NCBI GenBank assembly: GCA_900316985.1
Contig: ONFE01000030.1
Coordinates: forward strand, 1-35,096
Direction of reading: 5' to 3'
Length of the DNA stretch: 35,096 bases
Source of the DNA: an uncultured Prevotellaceae bacterium
Lineage (GTDB): Bacteria; Bacteroidota; Bacteroidia; Bacteroidales; Bacteroidaceae
In this document: piece after piece, positions 15,393 through 23,385 of the stretch
Layout of the letters: each line of letters begins with the position of its first letter
Position numbering within the stretch: position 1 is the stretch's first letter
Program-made: the position numbers and the translations under genes
Notes under the pieces: generated by a model
What the model was told of the DNA's origin: nothing
Database searches by the model: none
Seen by the model: only the letters and a program-made list of their open reading frames with translations

Positions 15393-16880
15393 ATGAAGAA
15401 ATTGCAAGCTTTGAACAAGCGCACGGCTCCTAAGAGCGTGATGCCAGAGAAAATCATTCAGTTTGGTGAGGGTAACTTCCTCCGTGCTTTCGTTGACTGG
15501 ATTGTATGGAACATGGACCAGAAGACCGACTTCAACGGTTCGGTGGTTGTGGTTCAGCCCATCGAGCGCGGTATGGTTGACTGGCTCAATGGCCAGGACT
15601 GCCTCTACCACGTGAACCTGCAGGGACGCCAGAACGGTGAAGCTGTCAACTCACTCACACGTATCGACGTCATCAGCCGTGCCCTCAATCCATACAGCCA
15701 GAATGCTGCTTTCATGGCATTGGCCGACCAGCCTGAAATCCGTTTCGTTATCTCTAACACCACAGAAGCCGGTATCGCCTTCGATCCTGCCTGCAAGCTC
15801 TCTGATGCTCCCGCCAGCAGCTATCCCGGCAAACTGGTTCAGCTGCTCTACCGCCGCTACCAGACCTTCAACGGCTGCCCCTCAAAGGGTCTTATCATCA
15901 TGCCTTGCGAGCTGATCTTCCTGAACGGCCATCACCTGAAGGAGTGCATCGAGAAGTACATCGAGCTTTGGAAGGATGACTTCGGTGCTGACTACGAAGG
16001 ATTCAAGGAGTGGTTTGAGAAGTACAACTACGTTTGCGCCACACTCGTTGACCGCATCGTTCCCGGATTCCCCCGCAAGGAGATTGCCGATATCCAGCAG
16101 AAGATTTCCTATGCCGACAACCTCGTCGTACAGGCCGAGATCTTCCACCTCTGGGTTATCGAGAAGCCAACCAACATGAGCATCGAAGACCTGCGTGCCG
16201 AATTCCCCGCAGAGAAGGCCGGTCTGCATGTGCTCATCGCCGAAAGCGAGAAGCCTTATCATGAGCGCAAGGTGACCTTGCTCAATGGTCCGCACACCGT
16301 ACTCTCTCCCGTGGCTTATCTCTCTGGCGTTGACATCGTTCGCGATGCCTGCAACCATGAGGTAATCGGCAAGTACATCCACAAGGTACAGTTCGAAGAG
16401 CTGATGCAGACCCTGAATCTGCCTATGGACGAGCTGCAGCAGTTTGCCAGCGACGTGCTTGAGCGCTTCAACAACCCGTATGTTGACCATCAGGTGACCA
16501 GCATCATGCTGAACTCATTCCCCAAATACCAGACTCGCGACCTCCCCGGTCTGAAGACTTACCTGGAGCGCAAGGGCGAACTGCCTAAGGGTCTCGTACT
16601 CGGTCTGGCTGCCATCATCACCTACTACAAGGGTGGCACTCGTGCCGATGGCGCTCCCATCCAGCCCAACGACGACCAGAAGATCATGGACCTGCTCACC
16701 GAACTCTGGGCAACAGGCGACACCCGCAAGGTGGCCGAGGGCGTACTGGCTGCCAAGGACCTCATCTGGGGCGAGCATGGCGACCTGAATCAGATTCCCG
16801 GACTCACCGACATGGTGGTTGAATTCCTCGACAGCATCCAGAAGAACGGAATGCTGGAGACCGTGAAGAGTATTCTCTAA
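15393..16880 (+). CDS. uxaB: Tagaturonate reductase (altronate oxidoreductase)
   Basis: UxaB reduces D-tagaturonate to D-altronate with NADH in galacturonate (pectin) breakdown. The 495-residue protein has the polyol-dehydrogenase layout: an N-terminal nucleotide-binding domain with IIQFGEGNFLRAFVDWIVWN (about residues 20-40) and a helical C-terminal domain. The conserved Lys-x-x-x-x-Asn-x-x-His catalytic region is visible as RKVTLLNGPHTVLSPVAYLS (about 292-311). Codon use is strongly biased to a few preferred codons, suggesting high expression. It has its own promoter and a terminator at 16908; no other pectin gene is next to it. Confidence 0.92.
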   Translation: MKKLQALNKRTAPKSVMPEKIIQFGEGNFLRAFVDWIVWNMDQKTDFNGSVVVVQPIERGMVDWLNGQDCLYHVNLQGRQNGEAVNSLTRIDVISRALNPYSQNAAFMALADQPEIRFVISNTTEAGIAFDPACKLSDAPASSYPGKLVQLLYRRYQTFNGCPSKGLIIMPCELIFLNGHHLKECIEKYIELWKDDFGADYEGFKEWFEKYNYVCATLVDRIVPGFPRKEIADIQQKISYADNLVVQAEIFHLWVIEKPTNMSIEDLRAEFPAEKAGLHVLIAESEKPYHERKVTLLNGPHTVLSPVAYLSGVDIVRDACNHEVIGKYIHKVQFEELMQTLNLPMDELQQFASDVLERFNNPYVDHQVTSIMLNSFPKYQTRDLPGLKTYLERKGELPKGLVLGLAAIITYYKGGTRADGAPIQPNDDQKIMDLLTELWATGDTRKVAEGVLAAKDLIWGEHGDLNQIPGLTDMVVEFLDSIQKNGMLETVKSIL

Positions 16881-16907
16881 TAAGATACTAATTAATAACT
16901 AACTAAA

Positions 16908-16936
16908 AGAGGGTGTGTCTCATGGACACACCCTCT
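16908..16936. terminator. Bidirectional terminator between uxaB and the DUF3127 gene
   Basis: GAGGGTGTGTC (16909-16919) and GACACACCCTC (16925-16935) are perfect 11-base arms with a five-base loop. A/T-rich sequence flanks both sides, so it can serve both converging genes. Confidence 0.85.
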
Positions 16937-16962
16937 AATTATATATTTATGTATTACAAATC

Positions 16963-17379
16963 TTAGAAAGGCAGATCATCTGCGCTACCTTCAGCAGCAG
17001 GCTGTGCCGGCGGGAATGGTGCAGGAGCAGGAGCAGCAGGAGCAGCGGTGGTATCAGGTGCTGGGAAAGGTTGTGCACCCTGTGCGGCAGCCTGAGCGGC
17101 AGCGGGATCTATACGGTCCACCTTCCAGGCACGGACATCATTAAACCAACGGCCATTATACTCATGGGCATCGATGTCAAAACTGACGCGCAGCTCTTCA
17201 CCGATCTGAATATTCATATTAGCTATCTTGTCCTCACCAAACACGCGGAACACGCACTTCTTCGGGAACTGTTCGTGAGTCTCAATTACATAGTCCTGAC
17301 TTTTCCAAGAGTTGCCTGTACGGGCAGAAACGCCGCCTTGCGCGGGCATCACGGCGATGATTTTTCCTTCTATTTCCAT
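16963..17379 (-). CDS. DUF3127 SSB-like protein
   Basis: The 138-residue protein has an OB-fold-like N-terminal domain of about 90 residues (MEIEGKIIAVMPAQGGVSAR, KSQDYVIETHEQFPKKCVFR), assigned to DUF3127. A flexible Ala/Pro-rich linker (PDTTAAPAAPAPAPFPP) and an acidic tip ending in DDLPF follow. This is the architecture of single-stranded DNA-binding proteins, whose D-D-x-P-F tip recruits repair enzymes. It is separate from canonical ssb and probably a diverged paralogue acting on DNA. It ends facing uxaB and is divergent from dnaN, with which it shares a 150-base intergenic region. Confidence 0.75.
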   Translation of the reverse strand: MEIEGKIIAVMPAQGGVSARTGNSWKSQDYVIETHEQFPKKCVFRVFGEDKIANMNIQIGEELRVSFDIDAHEYNGRWFNDVRAWKVDRIDPAAAQAAAQGAQPFPAPDTTAAPAAPAPAPFPPAQPAAEGSADDLPF

Positions 17380-17460
17380 TGCTTATATTTGTTTATGTTT
17401 GTTTTCAGTTTGCGAAATTAATAAAAAAGTTCTAACAAGAGAAACTTTTTCCGCGTTTTT

Positions 17461-17492
17461 TTTGTTTTGCACTTTTTTTTTGTGTATTTTTG
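17461..17492 (+). promoter_or_regulatory. dnaN promoter (-33 and -7)
   Basis: TTTG (17461-17464) and TATTTTTG (17485-17492) with 20 bases between. The start codon at 17529 follows after about 36 bases. Confidence 0.6.
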
Positions 17493-17528
17493 TACCTCAA
17501 ATAAAAGTAACTAAAAACATCAACTATA

Positions 17529-18653
17529 ATGAGAATCACATTATCAAGTTCGGCCCTCAGCAGCCGACTCGGAACGCTCGCCAAGGTTATCAACAGCAAG
17601 AACAGCCTGCCCATCCTTGACTGCTTCCTCTTTGAAGTAGCAAATCAGCAACTCACCATCACGGCTTCTGACAGCGAGAACGTGATGTGCACCACCATGC
17701 AGTTGGAAACAGCTGACGGAGAAGGCAAGTTTGCAGTGAACAACCATACCATCCTCGATGCCGTGAAGGAATTGCCCGAACAGCCCCTTACGCTCGACGT
17801 GGACACCAATACGTTCAGCGTGAAGGTTATCTATCAGAACGGTATGTACAACTTCACCGCCCAGAACGCTGAAGAATACCCCATTGCCCAGCAGATGCCT
17901 GAGACGGCTACCTCACTGACGCTTCCCAGCAACGTACTGGCCGACAATATCACCCGCGCCATCTTTGCTACGGCCCAGGAGGAACTTCGTCCGGTGATGA
18001 ACGGCATCTATTTTGACCTCACCCCCGATGCACTCGCCATCGTAGCCAGCGACGGTCACAAGCTGGTTCGCAACAAGAACTTCACCGTGAAGACGGAGGC
18101 TCCCACAGCCTTCATTCTTCCCAAGAAACCGGCTACGCTGCTGAAGAATGTGCTCGGCAAGGACGAGAGCGACGTGGTCATCCGCTTTGATGAGCGCAAC
18201 GCCCAGATTTCATTCGGTGACACCACCCTGCTCTGCCGTCTGATTGAGGGCCGCTATCCCAACTACAATTCCGTGATTCCGCAGAACAACCCCTATCAGC
18301 TGACCATCGACCGCAAGACCTTCATCGGTGCCCTTCGCCGCGTGCTTCCATTTGCCAGCGAGAGCAGCCAGCTGGTGCGTCTGCATATCGAAAACGGCAA
18401 GGTCGAGGTTTCCTCGGAGGACATTGACTTCGCAACAAGCGCCAAGGAGGAGGTTACCTGCGATTACAGCGGCAACTCCATGAATATCGGTTTCAAGGGC
18501 CCGTCACTGACTGAGATTCTCAACAACCTGTCAAGTGAGGAAGTTACCCTCCAACTGGCCGACCCGTCGCGCCCATGTCTCATCGTACCTGTTGAGCAGC
18601 CGGAGAATGAAGATGTGCTGATGCTCATCATGCCGATGCTTTTGAACGACTAA
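17529..18653 (+). CDS. dnaN: DNA polymerase III beta subunit (sliding clamp)
   Basis: The 374-residue protein has the three-domain clamp layout. Signatures: SRLGTLAKVINSKNSLPILD (about residues 12-31), IFATAQEELRPVMNGIYFDL (about 144-163), RLIEGRYPNYNSVIPQN (about 238-254) and a C-terminal DVLMLIMPMLLND, where the family normally ends M-P-M-R; here the residue after the last Met-Pro-Met is Leu. The clamp holds polymerase and repair enzymes on DNA. It leads a co-directional group of DNA-metabolism and CoA genes (to about 23347) with gaps of 0-27 bases. Confidence 0.96.
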   Translation: MRITLSSSALSSRLGTLAKVINSKNSLPILDCFLFEVANQQLTITASDSENVMCTTMQLETADGEGKFAVNNHTILDAVKELPEQPLTLDVDTNTFSVKVIYQNGMYNFTAQNAEEYPIAQQMPETATSLTLPSNVLADNITRAIFATAQEELRPVMNGIYFDLTPDALAIVASDGHKLVRNKNFTVKTEAPTAFILPKKPATLLKNVLGKDESDVVIRFDERNAQISFGDTTLLCRLIEGRYPNYNSVIPQNNPYQLTIDRKTFIGALRRVLPFASESSQLVRLHIENGKVEVSSEDIDFATSAKEEVTCDYSGNSMNIGFKGPSLTEILNNLSSEEVTLQLADPSRPCLIVPVEQPENEDVLMLIMPMLLND

Positions 18654-18664
18654 TTTTTTGAAAG

Positions 18665-19528
18665 ATGAAATTGAATCTTACTAAGCCCCTCGTTGTCTTC
18701 GACTTGGAGACAACGGGGCTTGATCTTGTAAAGGACAGGATCATCCAGATATCTTATATTAAGGTTAACCTCGACGGAACGGAAGTTCGCAAGAACCTGT
18801 TCGTCAATCCCGGTATGGAGATTCCGCAGATTGTTGTGGAACTGACGGGTATCACCAATGAAGACGTGAAAGATGCCCCGAGTTTCAAGGAACTTGCTCC
18901 CCAGCTTGCTGCCGACTTCACAGGCTGCGACTTTGCCGGATACAACAGCAACCATTTCGATATTCCATTGCTGGCAGAAGAGTTCCTGCGTGCTGGAATC
19001 GACTTTGATTTCGACAAATGCCGCATGATCGACGCCTGCACCATTTTCAAGCGGATGGAACGCCGTAACCTCGCTGCTGCCTACAAGTTCTATTGCGGGC
19101 GCAAGATGGAGGATGATTTCCAGGCTCACTTGGCTGACCAGGACACGGAGGCCACCTGGCGAGTGCTTCAGGCAGAACTCGACTACTACGCCCCGGGTTC
19201 ACCCGTCGTCCTCGATGACGAGACCAAACTCCTGAACAATGACATGGATGAGCTGGCAGCCTTCTCCAAGACCAATGACAACGTGGACTTTGCCGGTCGC
19301 ATTGTATGGGAGGAAATGAAGGATGCACAGGGCAACGTGCTCATGGATGAGGATGGAAAGCCCCGCAAGCAGGAGGTCTTCAACTTCGGCAAGTATAAAG
19401 GATGGGTGGTGAGCGAAGTGCTCCACCGCGATCCCGGCTACTACAGTTGGATGCTGAGCAGCGACTTTACCTACAATACGAAGCAAGTGCTCACCCGCAT
19501 CCGCTTGCGTGAATTCAACAAACGATAA
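18665..19528 (+). CDS. DEDDh 3'-5' exonuclease (DnaQ-like) with an ExoX-type C-terminal domain
   Basis: The N-terminal ~165 residues are a DnaQ-fold exonuclease: Exo I motif VVFDLETTGL (about residues 10-19, with Asp and Glu), Exo II around GYNSNHFDIPLLAEEF (about 92-107) and Exo III HLADQDTEATWRVL (about 156-169, with the catalytic His and Asp). The C-terminal part (about 235-285, FNFGKYKGWVVSEVLHRDPG, then YSWMLSSDF) resembles the small domain of exodeoxyribonuclease X. It starts 12 bases after dnaN, which supports a role as a proofreading or clamp-linked repair exonuclease. It is not the long epsilon subunit of proteobacteria. Confidence 0.88.
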   Translation: MKLNLTKPLVVFDLETTGLDLVKDRIIQISYIKVNLDGTEVRKNLFVNPGMEIPQIVVELTGITNEDVKDAPSFKELAPQLAADFTGCDFAGYNSNHFDIPLLAEEFLRAGIDFDFDKCRMIDACTIFKRMERRNLAAAYKFYCGRKMEDDFQAHLADQDTEATWRVLQAELDYYAPGSPVVLDDETKLLNNDMDELAAFSKTNDNVDFAGRIVWEEMKDAQGNVLMDEDGKPRKQEVFNFGKYKGWVVSEVLHRDPGYYSWMLSSDFTYNTKQVLTRIRLREFNKR

Positions 19529-19539
19529 AACCATTAGGA

Positions 19540-20739
19540 ATGCTAAAAGGTAAGAAGATTGTGCTCGGCATTACGGGCAGCATAGCCGCCTACAAGGCGT
19601 GTCTCATCATACGGGCGCTCATCAAGCAGGGTGCGGAGGTTCAGGTGGTGATTACTCCTGCAGGAAAGGAGTTTATCACGCCCATCACCCTCTCTGCCCT
19701 CACCCACAAGCCTGTTGTCAGCGAATTCTTTTCTCAACGTGACGGCACGTGGAACAGCCACGTGGACCTGGGACTCTGGGCTGATGCCATGCTCATTGCC
19801 CCCGCCACGGCTTCCACCATCGGGAAAATGGCGAACGGCATTGCCGACAACATGCTCATCACGACTTACCTTTCGATGAAGGCACCTGTCTTCATTGCGC
19901 CCGCCATGGACCTCGACATGTATGCGCATCCCAGCACCCAGCAGAATCTCAAGACGCTGCAGGGCTATGGCAACCATATCATTGAGCCCCAGAGCGGATT
20001 CCTGGCCAGCGGACTCGAAGGCAAGGGCCGCATGGAAGAACCCGAGCGTATCGTGGAATTCCTGGATAAGGCCCTTAGTCAGGCAGAGCCTCTGAAAGAC
20101 CTTGCCGGCAAAAGCATTCTGATTACAGCAGGTCCCACTTATGAGAAGATTGACCCTGTCCGCTTCATCGGCAACTATTCCAGCGGAAAGATGGGATTCG
20201 CCCTTGCCGCTGAGTGTGCTCGACGCGGTGCCGATGTCACGCTGGTGGCCGGTCCCGTAAGTCTTTCCACTCCCGAAGGCGTCAACCGCATCGACGTGGA
20301 GAGCTGTCAGGAGATGTACGAGGCTTCCACGAAAGCATTCCCCAAAATGGATGCTGCCATTCTCTGTGCCGCCGTGGCTGATTTCCGCCCGGAAACCACC
20401 GCCGACCAGAAGATCAAGCGCGAGAAGGATGATCTGGTACTGCGTCTGCAGCCCACACATGATATTGCCCAGCAGTTAGGTACGTTGAAGACTGACAATC
20501 AAGTCCTGGTCGGCTTTGCCTTGGAGACAAACGACGAAGAGGTGAACGCCAAGAAGAAACTGGCCAAGAAGAACCTCGACTTCATCGTGCTCAACTCCAC
20601 TCGCAACAAAGGCACTACGTTCCGTTCCGACGACAACCAGATCAGCATCATTTCAGCCAACGGCCAGAAGGACTTCCCCAAGAAGCCGAAGACGGAAGTG
20701 GCCCGTGATATCGTTGACGAATTGGCTGCCCTCATTTAA
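19540..20739 (+). CDS. coaBC: Bifunctional phosphopantothenoylcysteine decarboxylase / phosphopantothenate-cysteine ligase
   Basis: CoaBC makes 4'-phosphopantetheine for coenzyme A. The 399-residue protein has the flavin-binding CoaC half (IVLGITGSIAAYKACLIIRA; active-site His in NSHVDLGLWADAMLIAPATA at about residue 70; GKMANGIADNM; APAMDLDMY) and the CoaB half (ILITAGPTYEKIDPVRFIGN, then YSSGKMGFALA). The motifs usually written P-A-S-A-N and P-x-M-N-x-x-M-W read PATAS and PAMDLDMY here, which I believe is usual in Bacteroidetes. It follows the exonuclease by 11 bases and overlaps the next gene (TAATG). Confidence 0.94.
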   Translation: MLKGKKIVLGITGSIAAYKACLIIRALIKQGAEVQVVITPAGKEFITPITLSALTHKPVVSEFFSQRDGTWNSHVDLGLWADAMLIAPATASTIGKMANGIADNMLITTYLSMKAPVFIAPAMDLDMYAHPSTQQNLKTLQGYGNHIIEPQSGFLASGLEGKGRMEEPERIVEFLDKALSQAEPLKDLAGKSILITAGPTYEKIDPVRFIGNYSSGKMGFALAAECARRGADVTLVAGPVSLSTPEGVNRIDVESCQEMYEASTKAFPKMDAAILCAAVADFRPETTADQKIKREKDDLVLRLQPTHDIAQQLGTLKTDNQVLVGFALETNDEEVNAKKKLAKKNLDFIVLNSTRNKGTTFRSDDNQISIISANGQKDFPKKPKTEVARDIVDELAALI

Positions 20740-21659
20740 TGTTTTTGCCCATGGTGAGAAAGTTTATTGCCTGCTGCCTGTTTCTGTCCATTCCCTTCAG
20801 CTCCGGTCTGAAGGCCCAGGAACTGCAAGCCAAGGTAACCATCAATCACGCACAGATTCAAGGCACGGACGTCTCCGTCTTTGAGAGTCTTCAGCAGACG
20901 ATGGAGCAGTTCCTCAACGACCAACAGTGGACGGCCCTTCAGTTTCAGAAGAACGAACGTATTGTATGCAACTTCAACATCACGGTCAGCAAATACGACC
21001 AGTCAAATAATCTTTTCACCTGCACGGCACTCATCCAGGCAAACCGTCCGGTGTACAATTCCAGTTACACCACCACCTTATATAATAATAGGGACGCCAA
21101 CTTCGACTTCGAGTTCTCCCAGTTCGACCAGCTGAACTTCAACGAAGAGCAGATCGACAACCAGCTGACGGCCCTGATGGCTTACTATGCCTATCTCATC
21201 ATTGGCCTCGATCTCGACTCGTTTGCACCGATGGGCGGCGAAGACATCCTGCAGCGTTGTCTCAACCTGGTGAACAACACGCAGAATCTCAATTTCAACG
21301 GCTGGAAGGCATTCGACAACGATAGGAATCGCTTTGCCATCATCAACGACTACATGGAAGGTGCCATGCAGCCCTTCCGCCAACTGCAGTATGACTATTA
21401 CCGCAACGGACTTGACGAGATGGCTAATAATGCCGAGCGCGGACGAGCCAATATCACGACGGCATTGGAGAACCTGAAGAAGGCGCACGAAGACAGGCCC
21501 CTGAGTATGCTCCCGCAGATCTGGACAGACTATAAGAAAGAAGAACTGGCCAATATCTACAAGGGCAAGGGCACGCAGAAAGAGAAGGAAACCGTCTACG
21601 ACCTGCTCTTCAACATCAATGCCTCCCAGAACAATACCTGGGAAAAAATCAAGCAGTAG
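20739..21659 (+). CDS. DUF4835 protein (PorD-type, possibly type IX secretion related)
   Basis: The start at 20739 overlaps the coaBC stop; an alternative Met at 20751 would give a tidier signal peptide (MVRKFIACCLFLSIPFSSGL). The mature 280 residues belong to DUF4835: TINHAQIQGTDVSVFESLQQ, NQLTALMAYYAYLIIGLDLD, and a helical tail. Some databases name this family PorD of the type IX secretion system, but no other secretion gene is in view and the name is from memory. The position between coaBC and recN is typical of Bacteroidales. It should be periplasmic or outer-membrane-associated. Confidence 0.8.
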   Translation: MFLPMVRKFIACCLFLSIPFSSGLKAQELQAKVTINHAQIQGTDVSVFESLQQTMEQFLNDQQWTALQFQKNERIVCNFNITVSKYDQSNNLFTCTALIQANRPVYNSSYTTTLYNNRDANFDFEFSQFDQLNFNEEQIDNQLTALMAYYAYLIIGLDLDSFAPMGGEDILQRCLNLVNNTQNLNFNGWKAFDNDRNRFAIINDYMEGAMQPFRQLQYDYYRNGLDEMANNAERGRANITTALENLKKAHEDRPLSMLPQIWTDYKKEELANIYKGKGTQKEKETVYDLLFNINASQNNTWEKIKQ

Positions 21660-21685
21660 CCTGCGATTATTTAGTTTAACCGTTT

Positions 21686-23347
21686 ATGCTTAAGCAACTA
21701 TATATCAAGAACTTCACGCTCATCGATGAACTCGACATACAACTGTTTCCGGGATTCTCTGTGATTACAGGCGAGACCGGTGCAGGCAAGAGCATCATCC
21801 TTGGAGCACTCTCCCTCCTCTTAGGACAACGGGCCGATTCCAAAAGCATCAAGACGGGATGCGACCGTTGTATCATCGAAGCCCATTTCGACCTGAGCCG
21901 CTACCAGCTGGAAAGCCTTTTCGCCGACAATGACATCGACTATGATGCCGACGACTGCATCTTCCGCCGTGAACTGACCGCCGCCGGCAAAAGCCGTTCC
22001 TTCATCAACGATACGCCTGTGCCCCTTACGGTCATGAAGACCGTAGGCCAACAGCTCGTGGACATCCACTCCCAGCACCAGAACCTGCTGCTGCAGGAAG
22101 AGGATTTCCAGCTCAACGTGGTGGACATCATTGCCCAGGACAGCCAGCAACTGGCCGACTATCAGGAGGCCTTCCGAAGCTATCAGTCAGCCCGCAGAGC
22201 CGTGGCGCAGATGGAAGAGAACATTGCCAAGGCTGCCGAGAATGAAGATTTCATGCGATTCCAATACAATGAACTCCATGAGGCTCAATTGGAACCTGGC
22301 CAGCAGGAGGAATTGGAGCAGGAAAGCGAAACGCTCAGCCACATGGAAGACATCAAGAGTGCGCTCTATACGGCTGAAGGAATCCTGAGCGGCGACGAAG
22401 CCAATGTCTTGGAGCGCCTGCGGGAAGCATCGCGGACCATCGAGGGCATCAAGGGCGTCTATGCCGACGCCGCAGAATTGGCAGAGCGCATCAGCAGCTG
22501 CTACATTGAACTGAAGGACATTGCCGGTGAGGTGAGCCGGATGTCATCGCATACAGAATTCGACCCCAAACGGCTCGATGCCATCAATGACCGGCTGGAC
22601 ACCATCTATTCCTTGCAGAAAAAGCACCATGTGGAAACCGTGGAAGAGCTCATAGCCCTCCGCGATCAACTTCTGAAACAGCTGAACCGCCTCGACAACA
22701 GTTCCGAGGAAATCGAAGCCCTGAAGCAGCAGGAGAAAGCCGCCAAGGAGAAAGCAGGGAAGAAGGCAGCCGAACTGACAGCCCTCAGAATGAAGGCTGC
22801 CCAGAAGGTGGAGAAAGAGATGAAGAGCCGTCTGGTTCCCCTCGGCATTCCCAATGTGCGCTTTGCCGTCGAGGTCACGGATACAAAGCAGCTCGCGGAG
22901 AAAGGTTCCGACAAGGTGGCCTTCCTCTTCAGCGCCAATACCAGCACGCCCATGCAGCCCGTGGCCCAGATAGCCTCCGGTGGTGAGATTGCCCGCGTGA
23001 TGCTTTCCCTGAAGGCCATGATCAGCGGCACGGTGAAGCTTCCCACCATCATCTTCGATGAGATTGATACCGGCGTCAGCGGCCGCGTGGCAGAGATGAT
23101 GGCCAAGATCATGCAGGAAATGGGACAGACCGACCGCCAGGTCATCAGCATCACCCACCTGCCCCAGATTGCCGCATTGGGCACGCATCACTATAAGGTC
23201 TTCAAGGAAGAGACCAAGGAAGGCACCAAGAGCCGTATGCACCTGCTCAACGATGACGACCGTATTCAGGAAATTGCCCAGATGCTGAGCGGAAGCGACG
23301 TTACGGCAGCCGCCGTCAGCAATGCCAAGGAACTCCTGAAAAGATAA
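21686..23347 (+). CDS. recN: DNA repair protein RecN
   Basis: RecN is an SMC-like ATPase that brings DNA ends together during double-strand break repair. The 553 residues match the usual length. The N-terminal part has Walker A (GFSVITGETGAGKSIILGAL, about residues 25-44), the middle is a coiled coil (about 150-370) and the C-terminal part carries the ABC signature (IASGGEIARVMLSLKAMISG) and Walker B (IIFDEIDTGVSGRVAEMMAK). It follows the DUF4835 gene by 26 bases. Confidence 0.95.
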   Translation: MLKQLYIKNFTLIDELDIQLFPGFSVITGETGAGKSIILGALSLLLGQRADSKSIKTGCDRCIIEAHFDLSRYQLESLFADNDIDYDADDCIFRRELTAAGKSRSFINDTPVPLTVMKTVGQQLVDIHSQHQNLLLQEEDFQLNVVDIIAQDSQQLADYQEAFRSYQSARRAVAQMEENIAKAAENEDFMRFQYNELHEAQLEPGQQEELEQESETLSHMEDIKSALYTAEGILSGDEANVLERLREASRTIEGIKGVYADAAELAERISSCYIELKDIAGEVSRMSSHTEFDPKRLDAINDRLDTIYSLQKKHHVETVEELIALRDQLLKQLNRLDNSSEEIEALKQQEKAAKEKAGKKAAELTALRMKAAQKVEKEMKSRLVPLGIPNVRFAVEVTDTKQLAEKGSDKVAFLFSANTSTPMQPVAQIASGGEIARVMLSLKAMISGTVKLPTIIFDEIDTGVSGRVAEMMAKIMQEMGQTDRQVISITHLPQIAALGTHHYKVFKEETKEGTKSRMHLLNDDDRIQEIAQMLSGSDVTAAAVSNAKELLKR

Positions 23348-23385
23348 CATTCCCTATTCATTGAATTAATAATCAAGGTAACGAT

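Noticed and set aside
22544-23350. Minus-strand open frame of 268 codons opposite recN
   Set aside because: It is a mirror of recN. Its composition, rich in His, Gly and Leu, is typical of antisense to high-GC codons, and it contains no domain.
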